Assembly: GCA_037975125.1 (NCBI GenBank)
Contig: CM075862.1
Location: 42,918,924 to 42,982,923 of the forward strand
Length of the DNA: 64,000 bases
Direction of reading: 5' to 3'
From: Latrodectus hesperus
Lineage: Eukaryota > Arthropoda > Arachnida > Araneae > Theridiidae
In this document: one piece after another, positions 37,807 to 48,615 of the stretch
Layout of the letters: the number at the start of each line of letters is the position of its first letter
Numbering within the stretch: the stretch's first letter is position 1
Made by a program: the position numbers and the translations under genes
The notes under the pieces: model-generated
Told to the model about the DNA's origin: nothing
Seen by the model: the letters and a program-made list of their open reading frames with translations, nothing else
Databases searched by the model: none

Positions 37807-38092
37807 GAGCCGTGATGGCCTGATTTGTTAAGGCGTCATTATCGAAAGGTAGTGACTTCAAATCCCAGGTTAACCGAAGATCTATTGTGTTCAGTAAAGG
37901 TGTTTGGGGTCGTGGTCGCAATGTCTTCTAAGTGGAATGATGACTGTGTGGGTGGCAGGTCAAGTATTAGGGCTTCTTCTGGTTTATCCCTGGTTCTAAG
38001 TTACGAAGACTCTCACCTGGCTTCTTCCACTAAATGATAAAGCCCAACTCATGACTAGTTACATGGAATTATGCTTATAACAACAACAACAA
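37807..38092 (+). mobile_element. tRNA-derived SINE, family B, with (AAC)n tail
   Basis: The head is GCCGTGATGGCCTGATTTG, with box B-like GTGACTTCAAATCCCAG and a body shared with the copies at 11.2-11.5 kb and 53.1-53.4 kb (TGTGTTCAGTAAAGG, GGTGGCAGGTCAAGTATT, TTCTAAGTTACGAAGACTC, AGCCCAACTC). It ends in an AAC repeat at 38079-38092. At about 286 bp it is the best-preserved copy at the 3' end. The AAC tail is the same type as that of the truncated retroposon at 6.6 kb. The open frame at 37825-38037 is internal to the SINE and not a gene. Confidence 0.88.
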
Positions 38093-39689
38093 TGAGTCTA
38101 GGTGACCTTAAACATCTGAATCGTTGAATTAAAAAAAAGGAAACAAACCATTCTGCTAACCAACTAATCATTCATCTGGCAGCACGGTAACATAAATAAC
38201 GTTGTTTATGACTACCATTGATTGTTTTTTTTCTCAAAAACGATTACTCAGAAACGCGAAAGTGAATGCAAATGGCAATTATTAAATGAAATTAAGTTGG
38301 AAATAAATTGTGCATCATTTAAGATTCAAGCTCTAATTGACTCTCACACACTAACTCAATTGTGGTTAGATTAGATGTATTTTTAGCGTAAAATTTGCAT
38401 TTTGTTATGATACCAAATCACCTGTTATTTATCTAACCACGTTATTTCCTAATGATAACGAGAATGATGATGATGTCGTGTCCATGGAGTACGTGCAAAA
38501 ACTCTAAATGTCCTCCAAGCTGTTGAAGATAGCCCTGGCGATCTCTACAGCTTTATCTGTAAAAAGAAGCTCCTCAGGAATAACGAGAATCGGATTAATA
38601 ATTGAAAGCTATTGAAATTGTGAGCTTAAATTCAAAATAAAATTAAAGAATAGAATTCAGTTAGCTTTAAATATGTAGATTTGGAGGAGTTGGATTAATA
38701 ATAAAATATTCAAATTTGAATTAGTCAGAGGTAAAAATGTTTCATCTTAAGATTTTAGAGTGAGAACTAGCTCTGTAGGTATGTTTCACGTTCATTTACA
38801 CATAGCAAGATGATAACATAGGTATAAATAAATTAAGAATGTATTTTTCTGTTTCCAAAAGATATTCCTTAATGAAAGAAAAAATAAACAAATAGCTTAC
38901 AAATTTCAATAATAATTTAAACAGTTATTTGTGACATTTTTTTAAAAAGCCTTTAGATATTTAAATAATAATACCGAAATTTCTCTCTCTCTCTCTCTCT
39001 CACACACACATTCTGACTATTTTTTTTTTTATTTCTTAAGATATGTAAGGAAGCAATGTTTGTTTTATTACAATATATTTCCAGTATTCAGTGTCTGTGT
39101 GTTCCTATGTTTGAAGCCACGAAATACAGCCAATTGCCTAGTCATTCTGAGCTACAATTAAGATGCTCTGGTTCGAGATTAATATGTCATCTCCAGGTCT
39201 CCTAACGTCCACAAAACACAAGCGAAAGGACGTTAGACTCAAACATTCAGGAAAATTAAACAGGCATAGATTGTTTTTGCTTGGTCATTTATCAAACTCA
39301 GCATTTTTCCAGGATAAAAGGTCGCATTTGCCGCTTCCTCTCTTCATTTAAATGATGACCTAGTAGCTAAGTAATAACGTTCTGCTCTACAATTTGTAGC
39401 TACTACAGTCATTTTTAGCATAGATGTTAGCAAGGGCGTTCTGAATCTATTAGCCTTCGAACGCAAAATACGATTGCATAACTTGACTCAGCTTTTAGAT
39501 TGAAGTAATAATGTCGCAGAAGCAAACACAGCAGAGAAAGATAAGAATAAAATCTTTTCAGTTTTTCATTCAAATAAATTAAGGTTTCTTAAAGAATAAG
39601 TTTCTTTTTGAGTGGTTCTTTATTTGCAGCGAAATGTAATGAATTGAAAAATTTGTCCTTTATTTGTCATAAGGTATATATATCATAAA
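38093..39689. other. AT-rich stretch with (TC)n(CA)n microsatellite
   Basis: (TC)n at about 38982-39000 runs into (CA)5 at 39001-39010. No gene supported. Confidence 0.55.
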
Positions 39690-40020
39690 AACAAATCTTC
39701 CAATTCATCAGCGGGATGATCGTAGCCGGCCTCATTCCCATTCCTTTCACACTGCATCTAGAGGGAAGAAGAAAAAAAGATTTCAATTTGCTTCCCTGAA
39801 GCCGTAGAGGACCGTAATTAAGCCTGTCATTAATTCTGTCGCAATAAAATAAATCAAGCCATTAATATGATATCCATTTGTGTAAATGATATTGAAACCT
39901 CCGTGCAGCAACAGAGTTACCCACTCCACATGCAAATGAGTGGCCCTCAGGCAGCTATTGGGTGCTCTGTAATCCAGCTCAATTGGTTCCGCTCAAGATA
40001 AAAGAAAAACAACATTAACA
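39690..40020. promoter_or_regulatory. Candidate enhancer-like island rich in homeodomain motifs
   Basis: A GC-richer block has a dense set of known transcription-factor core sites: TAATTA (39815-39820), ATTAATT (39829-39835), GCAATAAA, an Abd-B/Cdx-type site (39841-39848), a further ATTAAT near 39861, and the octamer ATGCAAAT, a POU site (39930-39937). No frame of note spans it. Such clustering inside a gene-poor region fits a developmental enhancer, but AT-rich DNA produces TAATTA by chance, so only the octamer and the local GC rise add weight. Confidence 0.35.
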
Positions 40021-42372
40021 GGAAATAAATGATGCCGTGGTCATTTTTCAAGAGACACGATTTTGCTTTTATTGACGAATTTGCATTTTTAGATGCATAT
40101 TTAAAATGAATGGATATGACAGAGGTCTCGTCCTGTGAGGGAGACCCTAAATATAACCTTGTGAAAGATCTGCTATAACCTTAGTGGAAAAAATTAACAA
40201 ATGTAATTAAGAATATCTTTATACGTACATATAGACTCCATCATAATAATTACAATGAAAGATATACAATCTCCATTTGATTTGTATCGAATACAATTCA
40301 ATTATGTTAGCAGACGCTGACGTTTTTGTGAGATTCAAACTTGTCCGAATTTTTATAATAGTAATTGAAGGAAATAGTTAATTAACATATACTGAAAGAC
40401 GATTAATAATTATTGTGTGAAATACTATTTATCCTTAAATATACAAGGATTACTAAATTATTTTGTGAAATACAAGGTTCAATTAAACTATTATCTCGCG
40501 CATCAATAAAATTTCTCTTCAGTGGGAATTTACGTTGTCCGATATTGAGAAGTTATAGTAATTCCATCTTCGTATTTCTTCCAGTAACAAGAACTTTACA
40601 TGCAAAGACGAGTGACTGTATGCTTTCTTTGTCACCGCGCAGTCATTTTCTGCAGAACGGTTTTGACAGCATTTCCCCCTGCCTTCACATCTTGCGTTAC
40701 ATATTGTTGCGTGATTTCCTTCATTAATAAGTCCTATTGCCTTTAATATTTATTTTAACAATAACAACCTAACAAATAACAATTTTCATGATGATATTCC
40801 ATAAAAATAAGTTCCACACCATAATACACTGGTGCCAATACGGTCTTCATACGACCGCATCCAAAAAGTAACTGGGCTAGATCCCCATCGGATAGGGAAG
40901 ATGCGCTTCTCATTCCCCTTTAGGGATTTACTGTGGCTGAATTGTTACATCACATATAATTATCCTTCCTTAAATTTGCTACTACCATTCTGAGAATGTT
41001 GTATTCATCCAGCACACACATACGCTAGAACTTTGGGAATAAAGGAAAAGGATGACTGTTGACTAAGCCTCCTATATTAACAAACTGCAGTGGAATACTT
41101 AACAGTTGAAAGCCGTCAGTTTTAAGACGTTTCTAGAAACAGCTTAAGGCATTTGTACCCCGCTGCGTCATGTTGACTTCCGAGATTATTTTTCATTGAT
41201 ACAGGGTCGTATTCACATGTGGCAAAAGAGAATGTGTAGAAAATTTCTAATCAACCACCCCATTAGACAATATATTCAGAAAGTGGAAATACAACAAGAA
41301 TTGGTTTCAGCAATTATTGAAATGTAATCCTCAGCTTTATCCATATGCTACGGAGTCACATCACTTTATGTATCTATACGTTATCAAAAATATAAATATT
41401 AATGTAATAGCATAAATGAGAACCATAGAATGTAAATTAAATATTCATCCTATTAAATGCTTCTAGACGGCTCTAAATAAATAATAGCAAAAATATTTCG
41501 CAAGCTTCAATAAAAAAGCTTTCCGATTAGGCATAATTTCATCTTCAGCAATCGAGTGACAGTATTTGGTCGTACTCATTTTTCTTTTCAATGATCTATC
41601 TGGCTAGTTTCAAATTTTAATGTCTTTAAAATTTTTGAAAATGTAATTTTATGGATATATTTTAATACATTATAGAAGTATTAACAGTTTCTTTTACATT
41701 TAAAATAATAGTTATTCAATAATTTGTATTCATTTATTGTCTCAAGAACAGTTATATCACACAAATAAAATTTATATCGTTAAAAGTTACATTACTTTCT
41801 TCATTCAACAGAAAATAAAAGAGAGGATTAAGTTCGGATGTAATGGTTGTTTTTCTGAATGCAAAAGAATTAATTCATTTTACTGCACAGAAAATATCTT
41901 CTCCTCGCGTTTTCAGACGAGCTATTGTCACGACAAGAAGATTGATTAGAGCTTTGGCCTTTTGTTCAACAACTCATGGATTCCATTTCTGCCTCGAGTG
42001 TGGATGTTTGTGCTTCGGTATCCACTTTAAGCTCAAAAACCAGTCGAATGAACCTTAGCGTGCCACAAAAGTGATCGTAGAAAAATGGACAAAATAAACA
42101 GATCCCTGTTATTAATAAATATTCAAATTCATATAAAATTGTAGAATGTTGAAATTTTTGTATCTAATTTTTGTAATTGTATCTAATTTTATCTCAGGTT
42201 TATCTTTTTAATTGGCATGTCATTTTATATTCATTATTTACATAGTAGAAGGATCATTTTATTAAAAATTAAAACTAAAAATGGAATTTAAGCCATTAAA
42301 ACATTTATGTTCAAACTGGGATTCAAACTTTTAAATAATTGAACATTCAGGCTCTAGTTTGGGTTTCTGATT
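40021..42372. other. Non-coding stretch, nothing firmly recognised
   Basis: A patch at about 40830-40940 is GC-richer and may be a decayed repeat, but no promoter boxes or duplications are visible. A 104-codon frame at 40413-40727 and 70-codon frames near 41.8-42.0 kb lack domains. Confidence 0.45.
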
Positions 42373-42418
42373 CGATAGTAATAATAAAAGAATTGTCATT
42401 ATTTTATTATTACTGTCG
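42373..42418. repeat. 17-bp inverted repeat (16/17), 12-nt loop
   Basis: CGATAGTAATAATAAAA (42373-42389) pairs with TTTTATTATTACTGTCG (42402-42418) with one G-T wobble-type difference. Weaker pairing extends outward for several bases. Small-RNA hairpin or chance in AT-rich DNA. Confidence 0.8.
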
Positions 42419-43789
42419 GATTACAGTTAATTTTTATCATTAATTTTTTACGATATCACTCTTAAGAAGTCACATTTTTGAAACCTATTTAGGTAATTTT
42501 TTGTCTTTGAGATTAAATACAAATAGAGTCAAATCTGCAATAATTGAGGCAAAAATTTAAATAATGTCTAAATTATTTACGGTACATCTAAAATGAATCA
42601 AAGAAACAAGAAAAACATAACAGATATTCAAAAATTAGAAATTTTTAGAATTCAGCAATTAAGATGTAAGAAAAAATAAACTTTGGTGACCAAATTAATA
42701 TTAATGCTAAAACATGCAACTGTGCGAATATTATTTAAAATGTCTGAAATCATTTACGCTTTTACATGTCGCTTTCGTCAACTAAACTGAATTAAACACC
42801 AAACAAATTAGTTACGGCAGTGTCGTATCTATTATTTGTTTCAGCATTTTATTCCCTAACATTTCAATAGTTTATTGCTCAGCAACCAGAATCTAGATCT
42901 CTGAAATTATGTTCGTGGTTTTTTTTTACTTCTTTTCATCATTTTTTAGCATAGATGATAAACTCTTCGGTGAAATTAATTTCGCAAATTGTTCTTCTGG
43001 TAATGTAAAGTGGCGATTTCATGAAAACATTTGGCAAGAGTCTGCGCTTGATAGCAGAAAAGTTCAACCATTTTTAAGTCTTGTCAGTATAAAAATTCTA
43101 GGAAATAGATATTCAACCACTACTTGTTAGGCTACCGAATTGGAAATATGCTCAAGGTCATAGATTTTAATCTAATTCATCAATTAGCATGTTGAGTCAA
43201 ATGCATCACAATTTAATGAAAATTTTCTTTCAAGGAGTTTTGTACGCATCCTTACTCTGTATTGAAAAACAAATTTAATGTGCAAAAACTAAAAGATTGC
43301 TAATGATTTGAAATTGTGTTTAAATTTTACAATATGATTGTAATTTGATATTTTGCTTGACAGTCAAGTAATATTTTGAAACATATTTTTTGCACCGAAT
43401 ATAATAGACACGTCTTGTAACTTTGCATGCGCGAATCAGATTACAGTTAACTGCTTAACATCACAGCAAAATTAATTGCCATTAAAATGAGTTTTCCAAA
43501 AATTAATCCAAAAACAACCCTGCAAGTTGGCATGATTTCGAAGGTCGCATCACTAAATAAATTAAAGTGAAAAATGTCGCCAGAGTAATTGAGTTTTTGT
43601 GAAAAAGTATGTCTACAAGCTGCTTATTTTAATAATAATTACGAGAATAATAAATTGCCTTAATATTTTACGCTTTCATATTTCAAATTGCCATTAGAAT
43701 ATTTCATTATGCTTCTTAAGTGAATATTTTTGTTATCACTCATTTTCTATTTCATAAAGATGATAACGAAATCACGACAATTACTTTCC
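42419..43789. other. AT-rich stretch, nothing recognised
   Basis: No gene or repeat supported; the 73-codon frame at 42909-43130 has no recognisable features. Confidence 0.5.
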
Positions 43790-44300
43790 AGGGTTAAACT
43801 GAAGAAAAAATAAAATCATGCGCCAACCCGTATTTTGGCCATCAGAAACCCTCGGGCTAATATACCAACAACAACTACGCAATCCGAGAAAACTACCGTT
43901 AGAATTTCATTTTCATTCCACTGTCAAGGGCGCTGGCGGTTTACAGTTATTAATCACTCTCTCCCAATACCCTTCAATTAACGGAAAAAATAATTTCACG
44001 CATATTTCCAGATTCGTTAAGCTGTGTCCATGATCTTTCCCTGACCCAATGTAAAAAAAATATCTGTGATCAGAGAAGTTGTCAGATGAGAGCCTTTCTT
44101 TGGGTGCTTGTTGGACAAGAAAAGTGCACGCAAAGCACCTGTCTTCGCAACCTTGGAATAGTCGGCTGAAAATATTCCAAGGTGAATACTGTACACACCC
44201 CCTTATGCTCACTTGAAAACAGACGCACGTGTATGTGAACATCATAGCAAATCCCAGCTAACATGCCAACAAAGGGTGCGTTGTTTCGGGAATCGATTCA
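43790..44300. other. GC-richer island with a perfect hairpin
   Basis: Higher-GC sequence, not recognised as a repeat. It contains ACCTTGGAATA (44150-44160), whose exact reverse complement lies at 44173-44183, a perfect 11-bp stem with a 12-nt loop. Overlapping frames of up to 110 codons on the minus strand (43913-44245) have no domain. Possible conserved non-coding element. Confidence 0.35.
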
Positions 44301-46982
44301 AGAAATGTTTCAAGAAAAATTTCTATTTTAACGAAGTTATAATCCATTTTTCGAATTTGAGATGTTTTACATTAGACGGCATCTCTTATGGGCGGTACCA
44401 AACGTCATATCGACTGAATTAATATATTTCCTAAACATAAACATGCATGTCTTAATGTAAAATACGACTTTTCTAGTATTTGAGGCGTTGAAATTCATGT
44501 AAAGAATGTAATTACCGAATACACGGAAAAGGCAATAAGACTTCAAAGGTCAACATAAGCAAACAAACATAAAATTCTGCGGAATAATGAAGATTACTTA
44601 TAATTACGTTAAATGCAAATTTTTAAAGAATCAGTTAATATCCGGAAGAGGAAAGAAATCTTGGAAATATTTCCAAATGTGATGTAATATTTGAAATCTA
44701 TTTCTTAATTGTCATAGTTATAATTAGCGAGGTGAGCCCACCAGCCTTCGCATGCCGTAGCTTCCTGTGAAAAGAAAATTAATGTTCAAAGAAAAATTGT
44801 TATTTTGAAAAATAATGATATTTACTATTTACTTAAATCTATTCAAAATAGTGTTCTGCATTTCTAATGATGTTCACTATAAATATAAGCAAAAAAAGAA
44901 ATCAAATGAGGTGTGTAACTCTCAATTATTTTCGCTTACGAAGTTAATAAACATTAAAACCGGGATTCCATTCATTCACGTTTCAATCTAACATCGGTGT
45001 ATTGGAACAAGCATAAACATGTGCATTGCAATGGATAAAAATATCTTTTCAAAAATCAAAATAATAGTATATTTTTTGAAAAATTAAACTATAGGAATAT
45101 ATAGGAACCACATAGAAAAAGAGATATATGATGTAACATATATTTTTTCTCTAACCCGAGGGCTTACGCATAAATGATTATTTTAAAACGGAAAAGAATT
45201 ACACGTTTCTATTCTTGAAGCAAACAGAGCTCCGGAATAGTATTAAATCGTTTAACTTAATTGCAATGCGGAATAAATAACTTTACAGTGAATGAGCAGT
45301 TAATTAGGTTTTAAATTAGTTACAGGAGCAGCAATCAAAATTTCAAAATGAATCATCATAGCCTGTTTTAAATTATTTCGAGACCAGCATTATAATAAAA
45401 GTTTCATTCCAGTTCGAAATAAAAATTATTACATAATAAAAAATTAGTTTATTTGACAAAAATTAATTAATTTTCTTATTATCCTCCACAATTTCAGGAA
45501 ATTATTGATTTGAGATATTTTGCAGGAAATCTAGTTATATTTTCATAAATGATCCGAAATAGTGACATTCAAAATTTAAATATTTATCTAAAATATAATC
45601 TGAATTATACCAAGATAATATTCAACTAGTCATATTGAGAGAGACAGAAATTGTGAATTATATATAGCAGTCTCATATTGAGTAAAATTTAAATATCGCA
45701 TTACATGGATAATTTCATAGAAAGCTATCAAAGCTTCAATTGGACACAAGGAGTGATAAAGATTTTCAACCATATAAATTAAGTACATTAGATGAAATTG
45801 CAAAATTTATAAAGAAATGTATTTTTTGGTACATGTGTGTACAGAATAAGAAGTTCTATTATCTTTTACTTTTCTGAATTCATTATAAACTCATTTATTA
45901 TCATCTTTTGGATGATATTTATTAAATTTTCTTAATTATTATAGTCACCTGTTGCTGATTTAAAATCCACTACCCACCATCACATAATGGGTGGGTTATT
46001 ACCTTGAAGCACGTAGTAATTGGATAAAAAATAATTAGTTATTTGATTAGCGCAAAATGACAGTTACCAAATCTGCTCAGATCAAAATTTGGCCATTATG
46101 GGGAAATTAGTTGGTGCTCTCAGGTGATGGGTTCGACATCTGAGAACATCATTTTCATATTCTAAATCTAATTTTAAAATTAGAAATACGATTTTAACAA
46201 AATAAGAAACATGATTTTAATAACTCCATCTCATATTTCAGAGTGCAGAATAAAATATGGTTATCTTTCGATTTTTAGAAAAGCGAAATTAAAGGAACGG
46301 TTATAAAAAAGCAAATCCCAAATTAGAGAAACGCTTAACAGAACTTTTTCTAAATTAATCTTACATAAAATCATGTATACAAATTATTACAGTTATGATC
46401 ATTATATAATTAAAAATCACAGTATCATTATGACTTACAAATTTGATGAAAAATCATCAAAATATAAAAATGAATATACAAAATTTTTGCTGCAAAAATT
46501 ATTGAGCTTAAAAAAATATTTCCTAAAATATTATTTTTAAAAACTCAGATATAAAAAAAATAATTTGTAAAATTCATTTGTAAAAGCTATTTCTATTGAA
46601 ATAGAGGTAATTAAACTTTATTCGTATAAATAAATGAAATCTAAAATTGATTTCTGAAAATTCATTTTTAAAATTATAAAAACATAAAAAGGGTTTCTAA
46701 AATTTTACAATCAAAAATATAATAAATAATTTACTAAAAAAATAGTTAAAATATAAAATTATTATAGAATTTTAGGATTGCATTAATAACTTCAAATACA
46801 TTTTCACGGAAACCAGTGAAAAAATATTACATGTGATAATTGTTAATCACACGTTTAAACAATTGATGAAATTCAGTTTAATTAAAACAATGCTTACTAA
46901 ATTGTTCAATTAAACATTAGTTGTCACAGAAAACAACTGTCAAAATTATTCAACAAATTAAGCAAGATCATTGAACTTTTGG

Positions 46983-46984
<2 letters not shown>
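44301..46984. other. AT-rich stretch, nothing firmly recognised
   Basis: Near 46095-46150 a box B-like GGGTTCGACATC follows a weak box A-like string, possibly a worn SINE head. From 46480 to 46760 the sequence is extremely AT-rich with irregular TAAAATTCATTT-like repetition. No gene. Confidence 0.45.

Positions 46985-47071
<87 letters not shown>
46985..47071. repeat. (TA)n microsatellite, left flank of Tc1-like element
   Basis: About 43 AT dinucleotides ending exactly at the transposon's terminal repeat. Confidence 0.97.
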
Positions 47072-47074
<3 letters not shown>

Positions 47075-48564
47075 TGCTGGATAATTGCTAAGGACGAATC
47101 ACAAATTTCTATGTAGCATAACATTACGCGAGACATGAGGCCTAGTAGGATAAAATATAGTTGCCACACTGTTCAGACATTAGAATAAAGAATATTTATT
47201 GTTCTGGAAAGTACAAAAGTTGTGAAACATCTGAAAGAAAAAAATGTTCATTTGATGCTGCATACGGAAAAATGCATAAAAAAGTCAGCAGGCATCTTAA
47301 AGAAAAGTATCAGTACGGGATATGTCCACAGTGGTGTGTGATGCAACATTCCACACGTCGTATCATACTTTGCACAACATTATCCAGTAGCTGTTGAGGC
47401 AACTTATCCCATTCCTCTGGGAGTGCACGGATGAGGGTGTTCTTATTTGTCGGAGGGTAGTTTTGACCAGCAACTTGCCTCCCCAAAGCATCCCACATAT
47501 TTTCAGTGGGGTTTAGATCTGGAGAATGTGATGGCCATACGAGGCGTTGAATACCCTCGCTGTCTAGACAATCCTGAACAGCGAGTGTTCGATGACATGT
47601 TGCGTTGTTGTCCATAAAAACAAATTTATCACCGACAGCACCACGGAAAAGACGAACATGAGGAAGTAGAACTTCATTAATGCATCGTTGGCCTGTCATA
47701 GTCCCATTCGCAACCACATGTAGGGGCGTGCGGCCATTGATTATGATGCCGGCCCATACCATGACACTGCATTTCAGATACCTGACCCTTTCCTGGATAT
47801 TTTCTGGACGATAAGCAGTACCTTTCTCGCGCCAGATCAGTTGGCGTCTACAATCCGATGACAAACTGACCTACTCTCATCTGAGAATAGTACGCATGAC
47901 CAGGTCCTGTTCAGTCCAATTGCGATGCTCACGACACCATTGCAAACGGGCAGTACGATGCTGTCTGGTATATGGGACACACACAACAGGTCTGCGGGCG
48001 TATAGTCCTCTTCCCCTCAAACGTCTGGCAACAGTTTTTCTTGAGATCTGCTTTCCTGAGGCAGCAAGAAACTGATTTGCCACCTGCTGAGCTGTGGTGC
48101 ACTTGTTCCTTTTTGCTGATAGGACGATATAGCTGTCTTCTGCAGGTGTCGTAATTATGTAGTTTTAAATGCAGGTGTAGTTTTAAATGACTTCCACATT
48201 CGTGAAACAACGCTGTGAGCGATGTCGAACTCCCTGGCAACATTTGTTAATTTTCACCCTTCTTCAATCTTTCCATTAATTCGACCACACATAAAATCAT
48301 CTAAGTGATGTCGGGAAGACATGCCAAAAATTTCAAGTTCATCTATTAAATCTTTCCTGTAAAACTTTGACTTGAAACAACAACTGTCCATACGCGTCAA
48401 AACCCTTAAAGCTCTTATGAACGGTATCACGTGATGAACAGACAAGGAAAAAAACATTTCCATGTGCATACTTCTTATAATATCTAATTTCCCACATTTT
48501 GCTTCCTTTCATTTTGTGGTTGCTATGGATGATAGTGTTATCCGTCCTTAGCAATTGTCCAGCA

Positions 48565-48567
<3 letters not shown>
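47072..48567 (-). mobile_element. Tc1-like DNA transposon, complete ends, decayed
   Basis: The element is 1,496 bp. Its terminal inverted repeats are about 28 bp with three differences: the left end reads CACTGCTGGATAATTGCTAA, and the right end on the other strand TACTGCTGGACAATTGCTAA, both continuing GGACG. TA lies at each junction (47070-47071 and 48568-48569), as Tc1/mariner insertion requires. One transposase relic occupies most of the interior on the minus strand. (TA)n tracts flank both sides, as at the mariner copy 37 kb away. Confidence 0.94.
47310..48322 (-). pseudogene. Tc1-like transposase relic (DD34E), frameshifted, second catalytic Asp lost
   Basis: Homology starts with MSSRHHLDDFMCGRINGKIE (ATG at 48322), hits a TGA at 48256-48254, and continues in frame through VAREFDIAHSVVSRMWKSF, the N-terminal helix-turn-helix. 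Another stop and a frameshift lead into ANQFLAASGKQISRKTVARR and the REHRNWTEQD segment (frame 48083-47877). The first catalytic Asp, in SDESR (47881-47879), lies in a third frame, so one frameshift sits on each side of it. The last 184 codons (47864-47310) are open and hold most of the catalytic core: VMVWAGIIINGRTPL, FMDNNATCH and SPDLNPTENMWD. Family members usually read DDNA at the second site; here the catalytic position is Asn (47609-47607). The Glu of PTEN (47504-47502) is present with the expected 34-residue spacing. The span equals about 337 codons, normal for Tc1. It cannot make active enzyme. Confidence 0.93.

Positions 48568-48612
<45 letters not shown>
48568..48612. repeat. (TA)n microsatellite, right flank of Tc1-like element
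   Basis: About 22 dinucleotides directly after the terminal repeat. Confidence 0.96.

Positions 48613-48615
<3 letters not shown>

Noticed and set aside
37825..38037. 70-codon open frame
   Set aside because: Lies wholly within a tRNA-derived SINE.
43913..44245. 110-codon minus-strand frame
   Set aside because: No recognisable domain, and competing frames of similar length lie on both strands of the same GC-richer island.
46095..46150. tRNA-like head with GGGTTCGACATC
   Set aside because: Spacing between boxes is too short and no SINE body follows; kept only as a remark.
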